Shown here: piece by piece, positions 1-6,313 of the stretch
How positions within the stretch are numbered: position 1 is the stretch's first letter
Layout of the letters: every line of letters begins with the position of its first letter
Assembly (NCBI GenBank): GCA_040756995.1
Contig: JBFLYK010000094.1
Span: forward strand, 1 to 11,983
Reading direction: 5' to 3'
Length of the DNA: 11,983 bases
Source of the DNA: BP-133 sp040756995
GTDB taxonomy: Bacteria > Actinomycetota > Acidimicrobiia > IMCC26256 > BP-133
Notes under the pieces: model-generated
The model's input: the letters and a program-made list of their open reading frames with translations, nothing else
What the model was told of the DNA's origin: nothing
The model's database searches: none
Position numbers and translations under genes: made by a program

Positions 1-2
1 GG

Positions 3-839
3 GTGGTGGTCGCCGTGCGCCCGGCCGGTCTCGCTTCGCTGGCTCCGGCGTCGTGGGGGCGGACGGCGTCGGCCTCCCGGCGAGGTCGACGGGCCGGCGC
101 GGCGCCGGAGGCCTCTCGGGGAAGCTCGCCGGAACCGCTCCGGGTGGACGGTGTGACGGTGTCGTTCGGCGGCCGCCGGGTGGTGGACGGGATGACCCTG
201 GCCGTCGGCCCCGGTGAGGTCGTGGTGCTGATCGGCCCCAACGGTGCCGGCAAGACAACGCTGTTCGATGCCGTCAGCGGGTTCGTGAGGCTCGACGCCG
301 GACGGATCTCGGTGGGAGCACGTCGCCTCGACCGGCTGGCGCCCGTCCGCCGGCTCGGTGTCGGGTGCGGGCGCACGTTCCAGTCGGGTGGGCTCTTCCC
401 CCGCCTGTCGTTGCGGGACAACGTCGATCTCGCCCGCCGCTGGCACCGGCTCCCCGGCCCGCCGGCCGACGAGCTGCTGGCCGCCGCCGGTATCGGCTCA
501 CCGGATCGGGCCGCGTCGGAGGTGCCGCCCGGCACCGCAAGAACGGCCGAGCTCGTGCGGATCCTGGCCCTGCGCCCCCGGGTGCTGCTGCTCGACGAAC
601 CGACCGCCGGGCTCGGCCGGTCGGAGTCTGAGGCCCTGATGCGGTTCGTGCGGGATGCCGCCGGTGGCGCCGCCGTGCTCGTGATCGAGCACGATCTGCG
701 GGTCATCGCCGGCGCCGACCGGGTCGTGGTGATGGACGGCGGCCGCCTGCTGGCCTCCGGCCGCCCCGACGCCATCCGTCACGACCCGGCGGTCATCACC
801 GCTTACCTCGGTCCTGAGGCACCAGCCGCATTGCGATAA
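3..839 (+). CDS. Branched-chain amino-acid-type ABC transporter ATPase (LivG-like), 5' end probably outside window
   Basis: ATP-binding subunit of a high-affinity ABC importer of the LivG class, acting on the inner face of the membrane. Numbered from the first GTG: Walker A GPNGAGKTT at 78-86, Q-loop Gln127 in RTFQ, Walker B VLLLDEP at 194-200 with Glu199, D-loop AGLG, and H-loop His230 in VIEHDL. The signature motif is poor: VPPGT at 174-178 replaces the LSGGQ or LPYGQ of relatives. The ATPase domain starts near residue 44. The preceding stretch is open to the window edge, and its RPAGL resembles the RPQGL ending of LivM permeases, so the frame may be the end of a permease-ATPase fusion and the start is not fixed. 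The substrate cannot be read from this part. The TAA lies 7 nt before the next gene. Confidence 0.85.
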   Translation: MVVAVRPAGLASLAPASWGRTASASRRGRRAGAAPEASRGSSPEPLRVDGVTVSFGGRRVVDGMTLAVGPGEVVVLIGPNGAGKTTLFDAVSGFVRLDAGRISVGARRLDRLAPVRRLGVGCGRTFQSGGLFPRLSLRDNVDLARRWHRLPGPPADELLAAAGIGSPDRAASEVPPGTARTAELVRILALRPRVLLLDEPTAGLGRSESEALMRFVRDAAGGAAVLVIEHDLRVIAGADRVVVMDGGRLLASGRPDAIRHDPAVITAYLGPEAPAALR

Positions 840-840
840 T
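835..840 (+). promoter_or_regulatory. Candidate -10 element of a leaderless promoter
   Basis: GATAAT matches TATAAT at five of six bases and overlaps the stop codon of the ATPase gene. Six bases separate it from the GTG start at 847, so transcription would begin at the start codon. There is no ribosome binding site before that GTG, which fits leaderless initiation as known in actinobacteria. I see no convincing -35 box. Confidence 0.4.
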
Positions 841-846
841 TCCACG

Positions 847-1461
847 GTGAGCCCCGCCCGCAACCGCGTCACGCCGACGGGCGAGATCGTCGCCATTCCG
901 CTCCGGGGAGCGTGGACCGGCAACCGGGGCATCCTCCACCGGGGGCGCGACATCGTGCGGTTTCACGCCGGTGATCTCTGGATCACCTGTGCCCTGCGGT
1001 TCAAGGACCGGCACCATGACCAGTGGCGGCCCGGCCACTACACGTTCCTGTACTTCCACGACGAGGCCGTGGCGTTCGCCGCCGGGCACCGCCCCTGCGC
1101 CGAATGCCGCCGCCCGAGCTACGACGCCTACCGCACCGCCTGGGCGGCCGGACTCGGGGTCGAACCGCCGTCGGCCCAAGCCATGAACCGCCAGCTGCAC
1201 AAGGAGCGCCTCGTATCCGGGACGCACCGGCGCCGCCTCCACGTCCTTCCCTGGAACGACCTGCCCGACGGCACGTTCGTGATGGTCGACGGCCTCCCCG
1301 GCGTTGTGGTCGGTAACCAGGTCACGGAATGGACCCACGAGGGATACGGCCGCCGCCGGCGCCGGCCGGGCGTCGGTACCGCCGCTGTCCTCACGCCACC
1401 ATCGACCGTCGCCGCCTTCGCCGCCGGTTACGAATCCCAGATCGACGCCGCAGCCCGCTGA
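847..1461 (+). CDS. Conserved-looking hypothetical protein with Ada-like CxxC segment
   Basis: A 204-aa soluble protein with no signal peptide or membrane segment. Residues 72-89 (DEAVAFAAGHRPCAECRR) closely resemble the second half of the zinc-binding domain of Ada (EAxAAGxRPCxRCRP), with Cys84 and Cys87 as the CxxC pair. Cys48, 36 residues earlier, could be a further ligand, but Ada has two cysteines in its first half and only one is seen here. The methyltransferase domain of Ada and its AraC-type helix-turn-helix are absent. The rest is basic and rich in His and Arg. It could be a DNA-associated zinc protein, but the function is unknown. The start is GTG with no ribosome binding site and a -10-like hexamer just upstream. 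Confidence 0.75.
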   Translation: MSPARNRVTPTGEIVAIPLRGAWTGNRGILHRGRDIVRFHAGDLWITCALRFKDRHHDQWRPGHYTFLYFHDEAVAFAAGHRPCAECRRPSYDAYRTAWAAGLGVEPPSAQAMNRQLHKERLVSGTHRRRLHVLPWNDLPDGTFVMVDGLPGVVVGNQVTEWTHEGYGRRRRRPGVGTAAVLTPPSTVAAFAAGYESQIDAAAR

Positions 1462-1507
1462 CCGCCGCGGCGGCGAAATTGCGGCGCTGCCCTGCGGCCC
1501 CCGTGGG

Positions 1508-1513
1508 TACGCT
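1508..1513 (+). promoter_or_regulatory. Candidate -10 element of a leaderless promoter
   Basis: TACGCT fits the actinobacterial TANNNT consensus and ends 7 nt before the ATG at 1521. The upstream TTGCGG at 1479-1484 is too far away (23-nt spacing) to be a normal -35 box. No ribosome binding site precedes the ATG, as expected of a leaderless message. Confidence 0.35.
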
Positions 1514-1520
1514 CGGTGTC

Positions 1521-1796
1521 ATGGGTTCTCCCGGGATGAGACGCAAGAAGCGGCACCGTTTACCGAAGGTCACCGACGAAGCCGACCAGTGGGGGACGGT
1601 TCCGCTCGGTCAGGACCCTCCGATCGGCCCCTGGGGTCCCATGGGCCGGATCCAGGCCTACGGCAACATCGCCCGGGCCTGGAACCGTGGCACACCCCGC
1701 CAACGCCGCGCCGCCGCCGTCTTCCTCGCCGTGATCTGCCTGCCCACCCTCGGAGGCGTGATCGTCTGGCTCATCGACGCCCTCCGCTTCGATTGA
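1521..1796 (+). CDS. Small single-pass membrane protein, unknown function
   Basis: A 91-aa protein. Residues 1-16 are strongly basic (RRKKRHR), followed by a Trp/Gly/Pro-rich segment (24-43), a basic stretch RQRR (60-63) and one hydrophobic helix (about 64-85), then a short acidic tail. By the positive-inside rule the N-terminus should be cytoplasmic. The frame stays open far upstream into the preceding gene. I chose the ATG at 1521 because it lies in the spacer, leaves the preceding gene intact and has a -10-like hexamer immediately upstream. I do not recognise the family. It converges with the oxygenase gene across 86 bp that contain no clear terminator. Confidence 0.55.
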   Translation: MGSPGMRRKKRHRLPKVTDEADQWGTVPLGQDPPIGPWGPMGRIQAYGNIARAWNRGTPRQRRAAAVFLAVICLPTLGGVIVWLIDALRFD

Positions 1797-1882
1797 CGCG
1801 CTGACCATCGGCGCCGCTTCCGGCCAGCAGCCCGAGAACGCCGTAGTCGCGGAACCGCCGGTCGGGGCGAGCAGGCGCCACA

Positions 1883-2581
1883 TCAGGCTGCGTCGTGGAA
1901 GATCAGGCCCAGGCTGTGGTGCCTCCCGGAGCGCAACACGCTCACGCCGTGCCGCAGCGAGGCTGCCGACCATCCGCGAGCCGATGGCACCGGCCGGTCT
2001 CGGGTGGTGAAGACCAGCGCCTCTCCTTGCCTGATCACCGAGGTGGTGGCCCGGGACTGCGCCCGCATCCGGTTCTCGACGACCAGGAACTCGCCGCCCG
2101 TGTAGTCGGCTCCGGGCTCGTCGAGGCCGATCACGACCTGGAGCGGAAAGACGAGATCGCCGTAGAGGTCGCGGTGCAGGGCGTTCCAGCCGCCCGCCTC
2201 GTAACGGAGTAGGAGTGGCGTCGGGCGGCGCTGCCCGGCGCGGTGGCACTGGGTCAGCCAGTCGTCGAACTCGTCGGGCCAAATGTTCGGTCGGCCGAGC
2301 CGCTCCGCCCAGTCGCGGGCGATCGGCAGCAGATGGGGCCAGAAGGCGGCTCGCAGCTCGGCCACGAGGCGGGGAAGGGGATGGTCGAAGTAGCGGTACT
2401 GCCCGTCACCGAACCGGTGACGGGCCATGTCGATGGTGGAGCGGAAGCACCCGTCGTCGGCGTAGAGCCCGACCAGGGATCGGCACTGCTGCGGGCGCAG
2501 CACGGTGCCGGCGGTCGCCACGCCGAGCTCATCGAGTTCGCGGGCCACGGCCGTCCAGTCGAGACGATCGATCGCCGTCAT
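1883..2581 (-). CDS. 2-oxoglutarate/Fe(II)-dependent oxygenase (COG3826-like)
   Basis: A 232-aa double-stranded beta-helix oxygenase that would use O2 and 2-oxoglutarate to hydroxylate an unidentified substrate. Iron ligands are visible: His136 and Asp138 in ALHRDLYGD and the distal His211 in RHGVS. Arg220 in SGRHHSLG is the expected 2-oxoglutarate anchor. FPLQVVIGL, GGEFLVVENR and the C-terminal IFHDAA match my memory of the uncharacterised COG3826 family over its full length. The ATG at 2581 has GGAGG 7 nt upstream. An in-frame GTG at 2632 overlaps the preceding stop (GTGA) and would add 17 residues, but it lacks a ribosome binding site. It is the last gene of the unit with the Pup-like protein, which makes a small protein or peptide substrate conceivable, though unproven. 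Confidence 0.85.
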   Translation of the reverse strand: MTAIDRLDWTAVARELDELGVATAGTVLRPQQCRSLVGLYADDGCFRSTIDMARHRFGDGQYRYFDHPLPRLVAELRAAFWPHLLPIARDWAERLGRPNIWPDEFDDWLTQCHRAGQRRPTPLLLRYEAGGWNALHRDLYGDLVFPLQVVIGLDEPGADYTGGEFLVVENRMRAQSRATTSVIRQGEALVFTTRDRPVPSARGWSAASLRHGVSVLRSGRHHSLGLIFHDAA

Positions 2582-2628
2582 CGGGCTGCCTCCAGGACAA
2601 CGAGCGCCTGCTTTGCTCCCCTGCCGCG

Positions 2629-2871
2629 TCACAGCTCGGCCGCCAGTTCCATGAGCAGCCAGGAGATGCTGTGGTCGATGCAGGCCTGGGTGCGCTCATC
2701 ATCCGGATCGGCGACGGAGTGGTCACAGCACAGCCTTCCGTCCTGTTCGAGCCGCAGCCGCCCGGTACAGGTGATCGGATGGTGCGGGGTCAGCGGCTGC
2801 TCGCCGTTGGCACTGCCCAACCACAGTCTGGTCTGGAGCTGAAAGCCGGGCGCCACCAGGACATGGTTCAT
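2629..2871 (-). CDS. Small Cys/His-containing protein coupled to the Pup-like gene
   Basis: An 80-aa protein that I cannot assign to a family. It has four cysteines (35, 48, 49, 64) and several histidines (30, 31, 51, 67), so metal binding or disulfide formation is possible, although the spacing is not that of a standard zinc ribbon. The middle (ITCTGRLRLEQDGRLCCDHS) looks like paired beta-strands, and the C-terminus from about residue 62 an amphipathic helix ending LLMELAAEL. No signal peptide is seen. The ATG overlaps the stop of the Pup-like gene (ATGA), implying translational coupling and related amounts of the two proteins. The frame extends upstream across the Pup-like gene as an Arg-rich translation, which I regard as spurious. 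The oxygenase gene follows after 47 bp. Confidence 0.65.
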   Translation of the reverse strand: MNHVLVAPGFQLQTRLWLGSANGEQPLTPHHPITCTGRLRLEQDGRLCCDHSVADPDDERTQACIDHSISWLLMELAAEL

Positions 2872-3056
2872 TGGCCCGGCCTCTGGAGGAACCGTGTCAG
2901 GGCGCTTTGCTCGTCGAGTACGGCGTCGATCTCGTCGAGGAGTTCGTCCACTTCGTGGAGACTGCCGGCGGAGCGATCTGTGACCCTGGCCTCGTGGTCT
3001 CTCCGGAAGTCCGTCGTCCGCTCCGACCGTGCCCGCGACCGGACTTGACGATTCAT
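2868..3056 (-). CDS. pup: Pup-like protein (prokaryotic ubiquitin-like modifier family)
   Basis: A 62-aa protein, close to the roughly 64 residues of mycobacterial Pup. The C-terminal half carries the Pup signature: VDELLDEIDAVLDEQ (36-50), then LTRFLQRPGQ ending in Gly-Gln. In known pupylation the C-terminal Gln is deamidated by Dop and the resulting Glu is joined by PafA to substrate lysines, marking proteins for the Mpa-proteasome. Differences from typical Pup: the usual K/R-G-G-Q/E end is R-P-G-Q, residues 1-28 contain nine Arg instead of being Gly/acidic-rich, and there is no lysine. The gene is not next to dop, prcB/prcA or pafA. The ATG has a purine-rich GGGGAGGGAGAAG upstream. It is either a Pup paralogue with a special partner or the relocated sole Pup of the genome. 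Confidence 0.8.
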   Translation of the reverse strand: MNRQVRSRARSERTTDFRRDHEARVTDRSAGSLHEVDELLDEIDAVLDEQSALTRFLQRPGQ

Positions 3057-3396
3057 GGGTTCTTCTCCCTCCCCTTCGACCGTACCGCCGTACCCCGCCG
3101 GCGATGGACGAATGCACGGAACTCATAGGTGGTTGGCTGCCTGGTTAACGGCTGCCGCCCACAAGTTGTGAGGTCGCTGTTGGAGGATTCGCAGCCGCTC
3201 GGCTAGGACACCGGGGAGCCAGTACTGCATCAGACAACCTTTGCGCTGTCTGGAGCAGCTGGGGATCGGCGCCTTCCGGACGAGATACGTCGTGGCTATC
3301 AACAACCTAAGTGCATAACCACGGCACAGCCCCGCTGGGGAGCAGCGCTGGGCAGCAGCGCTGGAATGCCGGCTACGCGAGTGGGGGGTGCAGGGG
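3057..3396. other. Intergenic region of about 340 bp without a supportable gene
   Basis: The right-hand part, nearest the P450 gene, should contain its transcript end; the left part should contain the promoter of the Pup-like gene. The segment around 3160-3320 looks poorer in GC than its flanks. A 60-codon open frame on the minus strand (3123-3305) has no ribosome binding site or recognisable motif and may be chance or a remnant. A direct repeat CAGCGCTGG lies at 3341-3349 and 3354-3362, and CCCCGCTGGGG at about 3328-3338 can form a 4-bp hairpin, too weak to call a terminator. Confidence 0.5.
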
Positions 3397-4623
3397 TCAG
3401 CGGGTGCGGACGGGCATTCGCTTGATTCCGTTGACGTTGGTGTTGCGGAAGCGTTCGGGGGGTTCGGCCAGCTCGAGGGTGGCGAAGCGGTCGAACCATT
3501 CCTCGAAGAAGACGCGGACCTGCAGGCGGCCGAGTTGGGCGCCGATGCAGGCGTGCTCGCCGAAGCCGAACGACAGGTGGGGATTGGGATGGCGGGTGAT
3601 GACGAGTTCGTCGGCGTCGGGGCCGAAGACGTCCTCGTCGCGGTTGGCCGCGGCGTAGTGCATCATCACCTGCTGGCCCGCCCGGATCTTGGCGCCCCGC
3701 AGCTCGTAGTCGGCCCGGGCGGTGCGGCAGAAGTAATTGACCGGGGGGCGGTAGCGCATCAGCTCCTCGATGGCGCCGGGCAGCAGGCTGCGGTCGGCAC
3801 GGAGCTGCGCTTCGGTCTCCGGGTGCTCGAGGAGCGTGAGGAGACCGTTGGCGATCACCGTACGCACGGTCTCCGTGCCGGCCACGAGCAGCACGAACGA
3901 CGACTGGATCGCTTCGCCGTCCCCGATCGGGACGCCGTTCAGCGTTCCCTGCAGCACGGCACTGACGAGGTCGTCACCGGGGCTGGCCCGGCGCTCGGCC
4001 ACCAGGCGGCTGAAGTACTCGAACATGGTGATGAGCGCCTCGGGGCCGACCTCCTCGAAGCTGGTGCCGGGATCGGCGTAGGACAGGGCGGCGTCGACCA
4101 GCGACTCGAGCCGGTGGCGGTCTTCTTCCGGCGTGGCCAGCAGGTCGCCGACGACCCAGGTCGGCAGCGGCGCGGCCACGGTGGCGATGAGGTCGAAGGG
4201 CTCGCCGGGGGTGATCCGATCGAGCAGCGTCCTCACGTGGCGGCGCACGACCGGCTCCGACTCCGTCACCGCCTTCGGTTTGAAGACGTCCATCACCGCC
4301 CGGCGCAGCTCCCGGTGGGCCGGCGGGTCGGAGCCGATCAGCGAACCGGCCGTCATCATGTTGATCATCGACGTGGCCGGGCTCTCGACGATGATGCCCG
4401 ACGCCGAGGAGAAGATCTCCGGCTGGCGGCCCACCTCGCAGACGTCGGCGTGACGGGACAGCACCCAGAAGCCGCCATCGCCCGGGGCTCGGGGTGTCCC
4501 CGGAGAGAACGGGACCGGATTCCAGTAGACCGGCGCCTCGGCCCGCAGCCAGCGGTAGGCGGGAATCGGATCGCCGAAGTAGAAGTCGGGATCGAACAGG
4601 TCCGGGGCCGCTGGGGCGTCCAC
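3397..4623 (-). CDS. Cytochrome P450 monooxygenase
   Basis: A 408-aa soluble bacterial P450 of normal length. The heme-binding loop FGFGEHACIG contains the thiolate ligand Cys359. The I-helix has AGTET at 248-252 with the oxygen-activating Thr, the K-helix ExxR is Glu287-Arg290, and the C-helix region has PPAHRELRR at 100-108. It would insert oxygen into a C-H bond using electrons from a ferredoxin, which is not encoded here. The overall look is that of actinobacterial sterol/terpenoid-oxidising P450s such as the CYP125/142/124 group, but I cannot assign a subfamily. The GTG start follows the hydratase stop by 2 nt without a clear ribosome binding site, so the two genes are probably co-translated. 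The neighbourhood suggests oxidation of a hydrophobic side chain. Confidence 0.93.
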   Translation of the reverse strand: MDAPAAPDLFDPDFYFGDPIPAYRWLRAEAPVYWNPVPFSPGTPRAPGDGGFWVLSRHADVCEVGRQPEIFSSASGIIVESPATSMINMMTAGSLIGSDPPAHRELRRAVMDVFKPKAVTESEPVVRRHVRTLLDRITPGEPFDLIATVAAPLPTWVVGDLLATPEEDRHRLESLVDAALSYADPGTSFEEVGPEALITMFEYFSRLVAERRASPGDDLVSAVLQGTLNGVPIGDGEAIQSSFVLLVAGTETVRTVIANGLLTLLEHPETEAQLRADRSLLPGAIEELMRYRPPVNYFCRTARADYELRGAKIRAGQQVMMHYAAANRDEDVFGPDADELVITRHPNPHLSFGFGEHACIGAQLGRLQVRVFFEEWFDRFATLELAEPPERFRNTNVNGIKRMPVRTR

Positions 4624-4625
4624 GG

Positions 4626-5414
4626 TCAGCGGCCGCTGAAGAGGTTCTTGTAGACGGGCGATCCGGCCATCGCCCGCTCCAGCGCCGCCATGCGCCGCTC
4701 GGGCGAACCCATGGTCAGCGCCACCTGCCGTTCCAGGCGGAGACCCCGCTCGAGGTCGACCTCCTGGGCCGTGTTCACCACCAGCTTCATGGCCGCCAGG
4801 GCGTAGTCGGCCTTCTCGGCCAGGGACCGGGCGAAGGCCTCGGCCTCAGCCATGAGCTTCTCCGGTGGGGCGACGGCGGTGACGAGGCCGATGTCGAGCG
4901 CCTCCTCGGCGCTGAGCGGACGACCGGTGAAGAGGATCTCCTTGGCCTTGGCCAGCCCGACGACCCGGGGCAGCCGCTGCGTGCCGCCCCAGGCGGGCAG
5001 CATCCCGAAGACGATCTCGGGCAGGCCGATCACCGCCGTGTCGGCCATGAACCGGAAGTCGCAGGCCAGGGAGATCTCGCAGCCTCCGCCGAGCGCTGCG
5101 CCGTTGATGACGGCGATGACCGGCTGGGGCATGTCCTCGATCTTCGACGTGGGGTGTTGCATGAAGGGCGGCTCGGCTTCACCGGTGAGGAACTTCACGC
5201 CTTCCTTGAGGTCGGCGCCGGCGCAGAAGTGCCGCTCTCCGGCGCCGGTCAGGATCACGACCCGGACCGAGCTGTCGTCGGCCAGTTCGTCGAGCGCCCG
5301 GTGCAGCTCCCTGGTCAGCGCCACAGTGATCGTGTTGGCCGCCTCCGGCCGGTTCAGCGTCAGGTAGCCGATGCCGTCGCGCCGCTCCACGATCAGCGAT
5401 TCGTACTCCGCCAT
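4626..5414 (-). CDS. Enoyl-CoA hydratase/isomerase family (crotonase) protein
   Basis: A 262-aa crotonase-fold enzyme of standard length, expected to add water across a 2-enoyl-CoA. Both catalytic acids of classical hydratases are in place: Glu113 in GGGCEISLACD and Glu133 in GLPEIVFGMLP. The oxyanion hole is formed by the FCAGADLK segment (64-70) and Gly110 of AALGGG. The downstream AWGGTQRLPR also fits active hydratases. Another crotonase reaction (isomerase, hydrolase, lyase) cannot be excluded. It is first in a two-gene unit with the P450 and divergent from the SDR-DUF35-thiolase genes. The ATG is preceded by a weak GGGGGTAGGGG ribosome binding site. It is probably a step in degradation of a CoA-linked side chain or ring fragment. 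Confidence 0.92.
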   Translation of the reverse strand: MAEYESLIVERRDGIGYLTLNRPEAANTITVALTRELHRALDELADDSSVRVVILTGAGERHFCAGADLKEGVKFLTGEAEPPFMQHPTSKIEDMPQPVIAVINGAALGGGCEISLACDFRFMADTAVIGLPEIVFGMLPAWGGTQRLPRVVGLAKAKEILFTGRPLSAEEALDIGLVTAVAPPEKLMAEAEAFARSLAEKADYALAAMKLVVNTAQEVDLERGLRLERQVALTMGSPERRMAALERAMAGSPVYKNLFSGR

Positions 5415-5461
5415 CGGCCCCTACCCCCGGTGTTCGCGATCTACTAAGGTGCGAGGCGGTC

Positions 5462-5467
5462 ATCATA
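5462..5467 (-). promoter_or_regulatory. Candidate -10 box for the hydratase-P450 unit in the divergent spacer
   Basis: On the minus strand TATGAT matches TATAAT at five of six bases, and TTCCGC stands 17 nt upstream as a poor -35. The 79-bp spacer between the divergent units must hold both promoters. It also has an imperfect direct repeat (GCGAGGCGG at 5451-5459 and GCGCAAGGCGG at 5478-5488), the second of which overlaps the SDR ribosome binding site. I see no KstR-like TnnAACnnGTTnnA site. Confidence 0.35.
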
Positions 5468-5493
5468 GACTTTCGTAGCGCAAGGCGGAATCT

Positions 5494-6297
5494 GTGACGC
5501 GAGTTGATCCACGGCTGGATCTCGGCGGGCAGGTCGGTCTCGTGACGGGCGCCGGGCAGGGCATCGGCCGCGAGGTCGCCCGGCTGCTCGCCGGGCACGG
5601 CGCGGCGGTGGCCGTCAACGACTACTACGCCGAGCGGGCCGAGACGGTGGTGACGGAGATCGTCGCCGAGGGCGGCCGGGCGATCGCCGTGCCGGCCGAC
5701 GTCACCTCCTACGGCGACGTGGCGGCAATGGTCAAGCAGGTGACCGCCGATCTCGGCGGTCTGTCGATTCTGGTGAACAACGCCGGCAATCTCGGTGCCC
5801 ATCCCGATCCGTCGCTCATGCAGACGCCGTTCTGGGAACTCGAGCCCGGCGCCTGGGCGCCGATCGTCGCGGTGAACTTCGACGGCGTGCTGAACTGCTG
5901 CCACGCGGCCGTCCCGGCCATGATCGGCGCCGGCGCCGGCCGCATCGTCACGGTGATCTCCGATGCCGGAAGGGTCGGCGAAGCGAACCTCGAGCCGTAT
6001 TCCGGGGCCAAGGCCGGCGCGGCCGGGTTCATGCGGGGCCTGGCGAAATCCGTTGCCCGCTACGGGATCACGGCCAACTGCGTCGCCGCCGGCGCCACCC
6101 GGACGCCGCTCATCGAAGCGGCGTTGTCCGCCGGCGGCGAGGCCTACGAGAAGGCGATGCTGCGGAGCTACCCGTTACGGCGTCTCGGGGAGCCGGCCGA
6201 TGTGGCGGCCGTCGTGCTGTTCCTGTGCTCGCCGGCAGCGAGCTGGATCACCGGTCAGACGTATCCGGTCAACGGCGGATACTCGTTCAATCAATAG
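5494..6297 (+). CDS. Short-chain dehydrogenase/reductase (SDR)
   Basis: A 267-aa classical SDR. The cofactor-binding TGAGQGIG is at 18-25, Asp43 after the second strand suggests NAD(H) preference, NNAG is at 95-98, and the catalytic set is Asn128, Ser156, Tyr169 and Lys173 (YSGAK). The C-terminal WITGQTYPVNGGYSF is typical. It would interconvert a hydroxyl and a keto group, most likely oxidising the 3-hydroxyacyl-CoA made by the divergent hydratase; the substrate is inferred from context only. The GTG start has AAGGCGGA 8 nt upstream. It is first in a three-gene unit, with the next gene 16 nt after its stop. Confidence 0.92.
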   Translation: MTRVDPRLDLGGQVGLVTGAGQGIGREVARLLAGHGAAVAVNDYYAERAETVVTEIVAEGGRAIAVPADVTSYGDVAAMVKQVTADLGGLSILVNNAGNLGAHPDPSLMQTPFWELEPGAWAPIVAVNFDGVLNCCHAAVPAMIGAGAGRIVTVISDAGRVGEANLEPYSGAKAGAAGFMRGLAKSVARYGITANCVAAGATRTPLIEAALSAGGEAYEKAMLRSYPLRRLGEPADVAAVVLFLCSPAASWITGQTYPVNGGYSFNQ

Positions 6298-6313
6298 GCA
6301 ACAGGAGCGCGCC

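Noticed and set aside
2215..3048. 277-codon plus-strand open frame over the Pup-like unit
   Set aside because: Arg/Ser/Gly-rich translation with no motif; the minus strand has the Pup signature, the oxygenase residues and good ribosome binding sites.
2872..3126. N-terminal extension of the 80-aa protein
   Set aside because: The extension is an Arg-rich out-of-frame reading of the Pup-like gene; the ATG at 2871 overlapping the stop of that gene is a more natural start.
3123..3305. 60-codon minus-strand open frame as a gene
   Set aside because: No ribosome binding site, no recognisable motif and an isolated position; kept only as a note in the intergenic entry.
3388..4653. 421-codon plus-strand open frame
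   Set aside because: Antisense to the P450 gene, whose motifs are complete; such shadows are common in GC-rich DNA.
4494..5447. 317-codon plus-strand open frame
   Set aside because: Antisense to the enoyl-CoA hydratase, which has both catalytic Glu residues and full family length.
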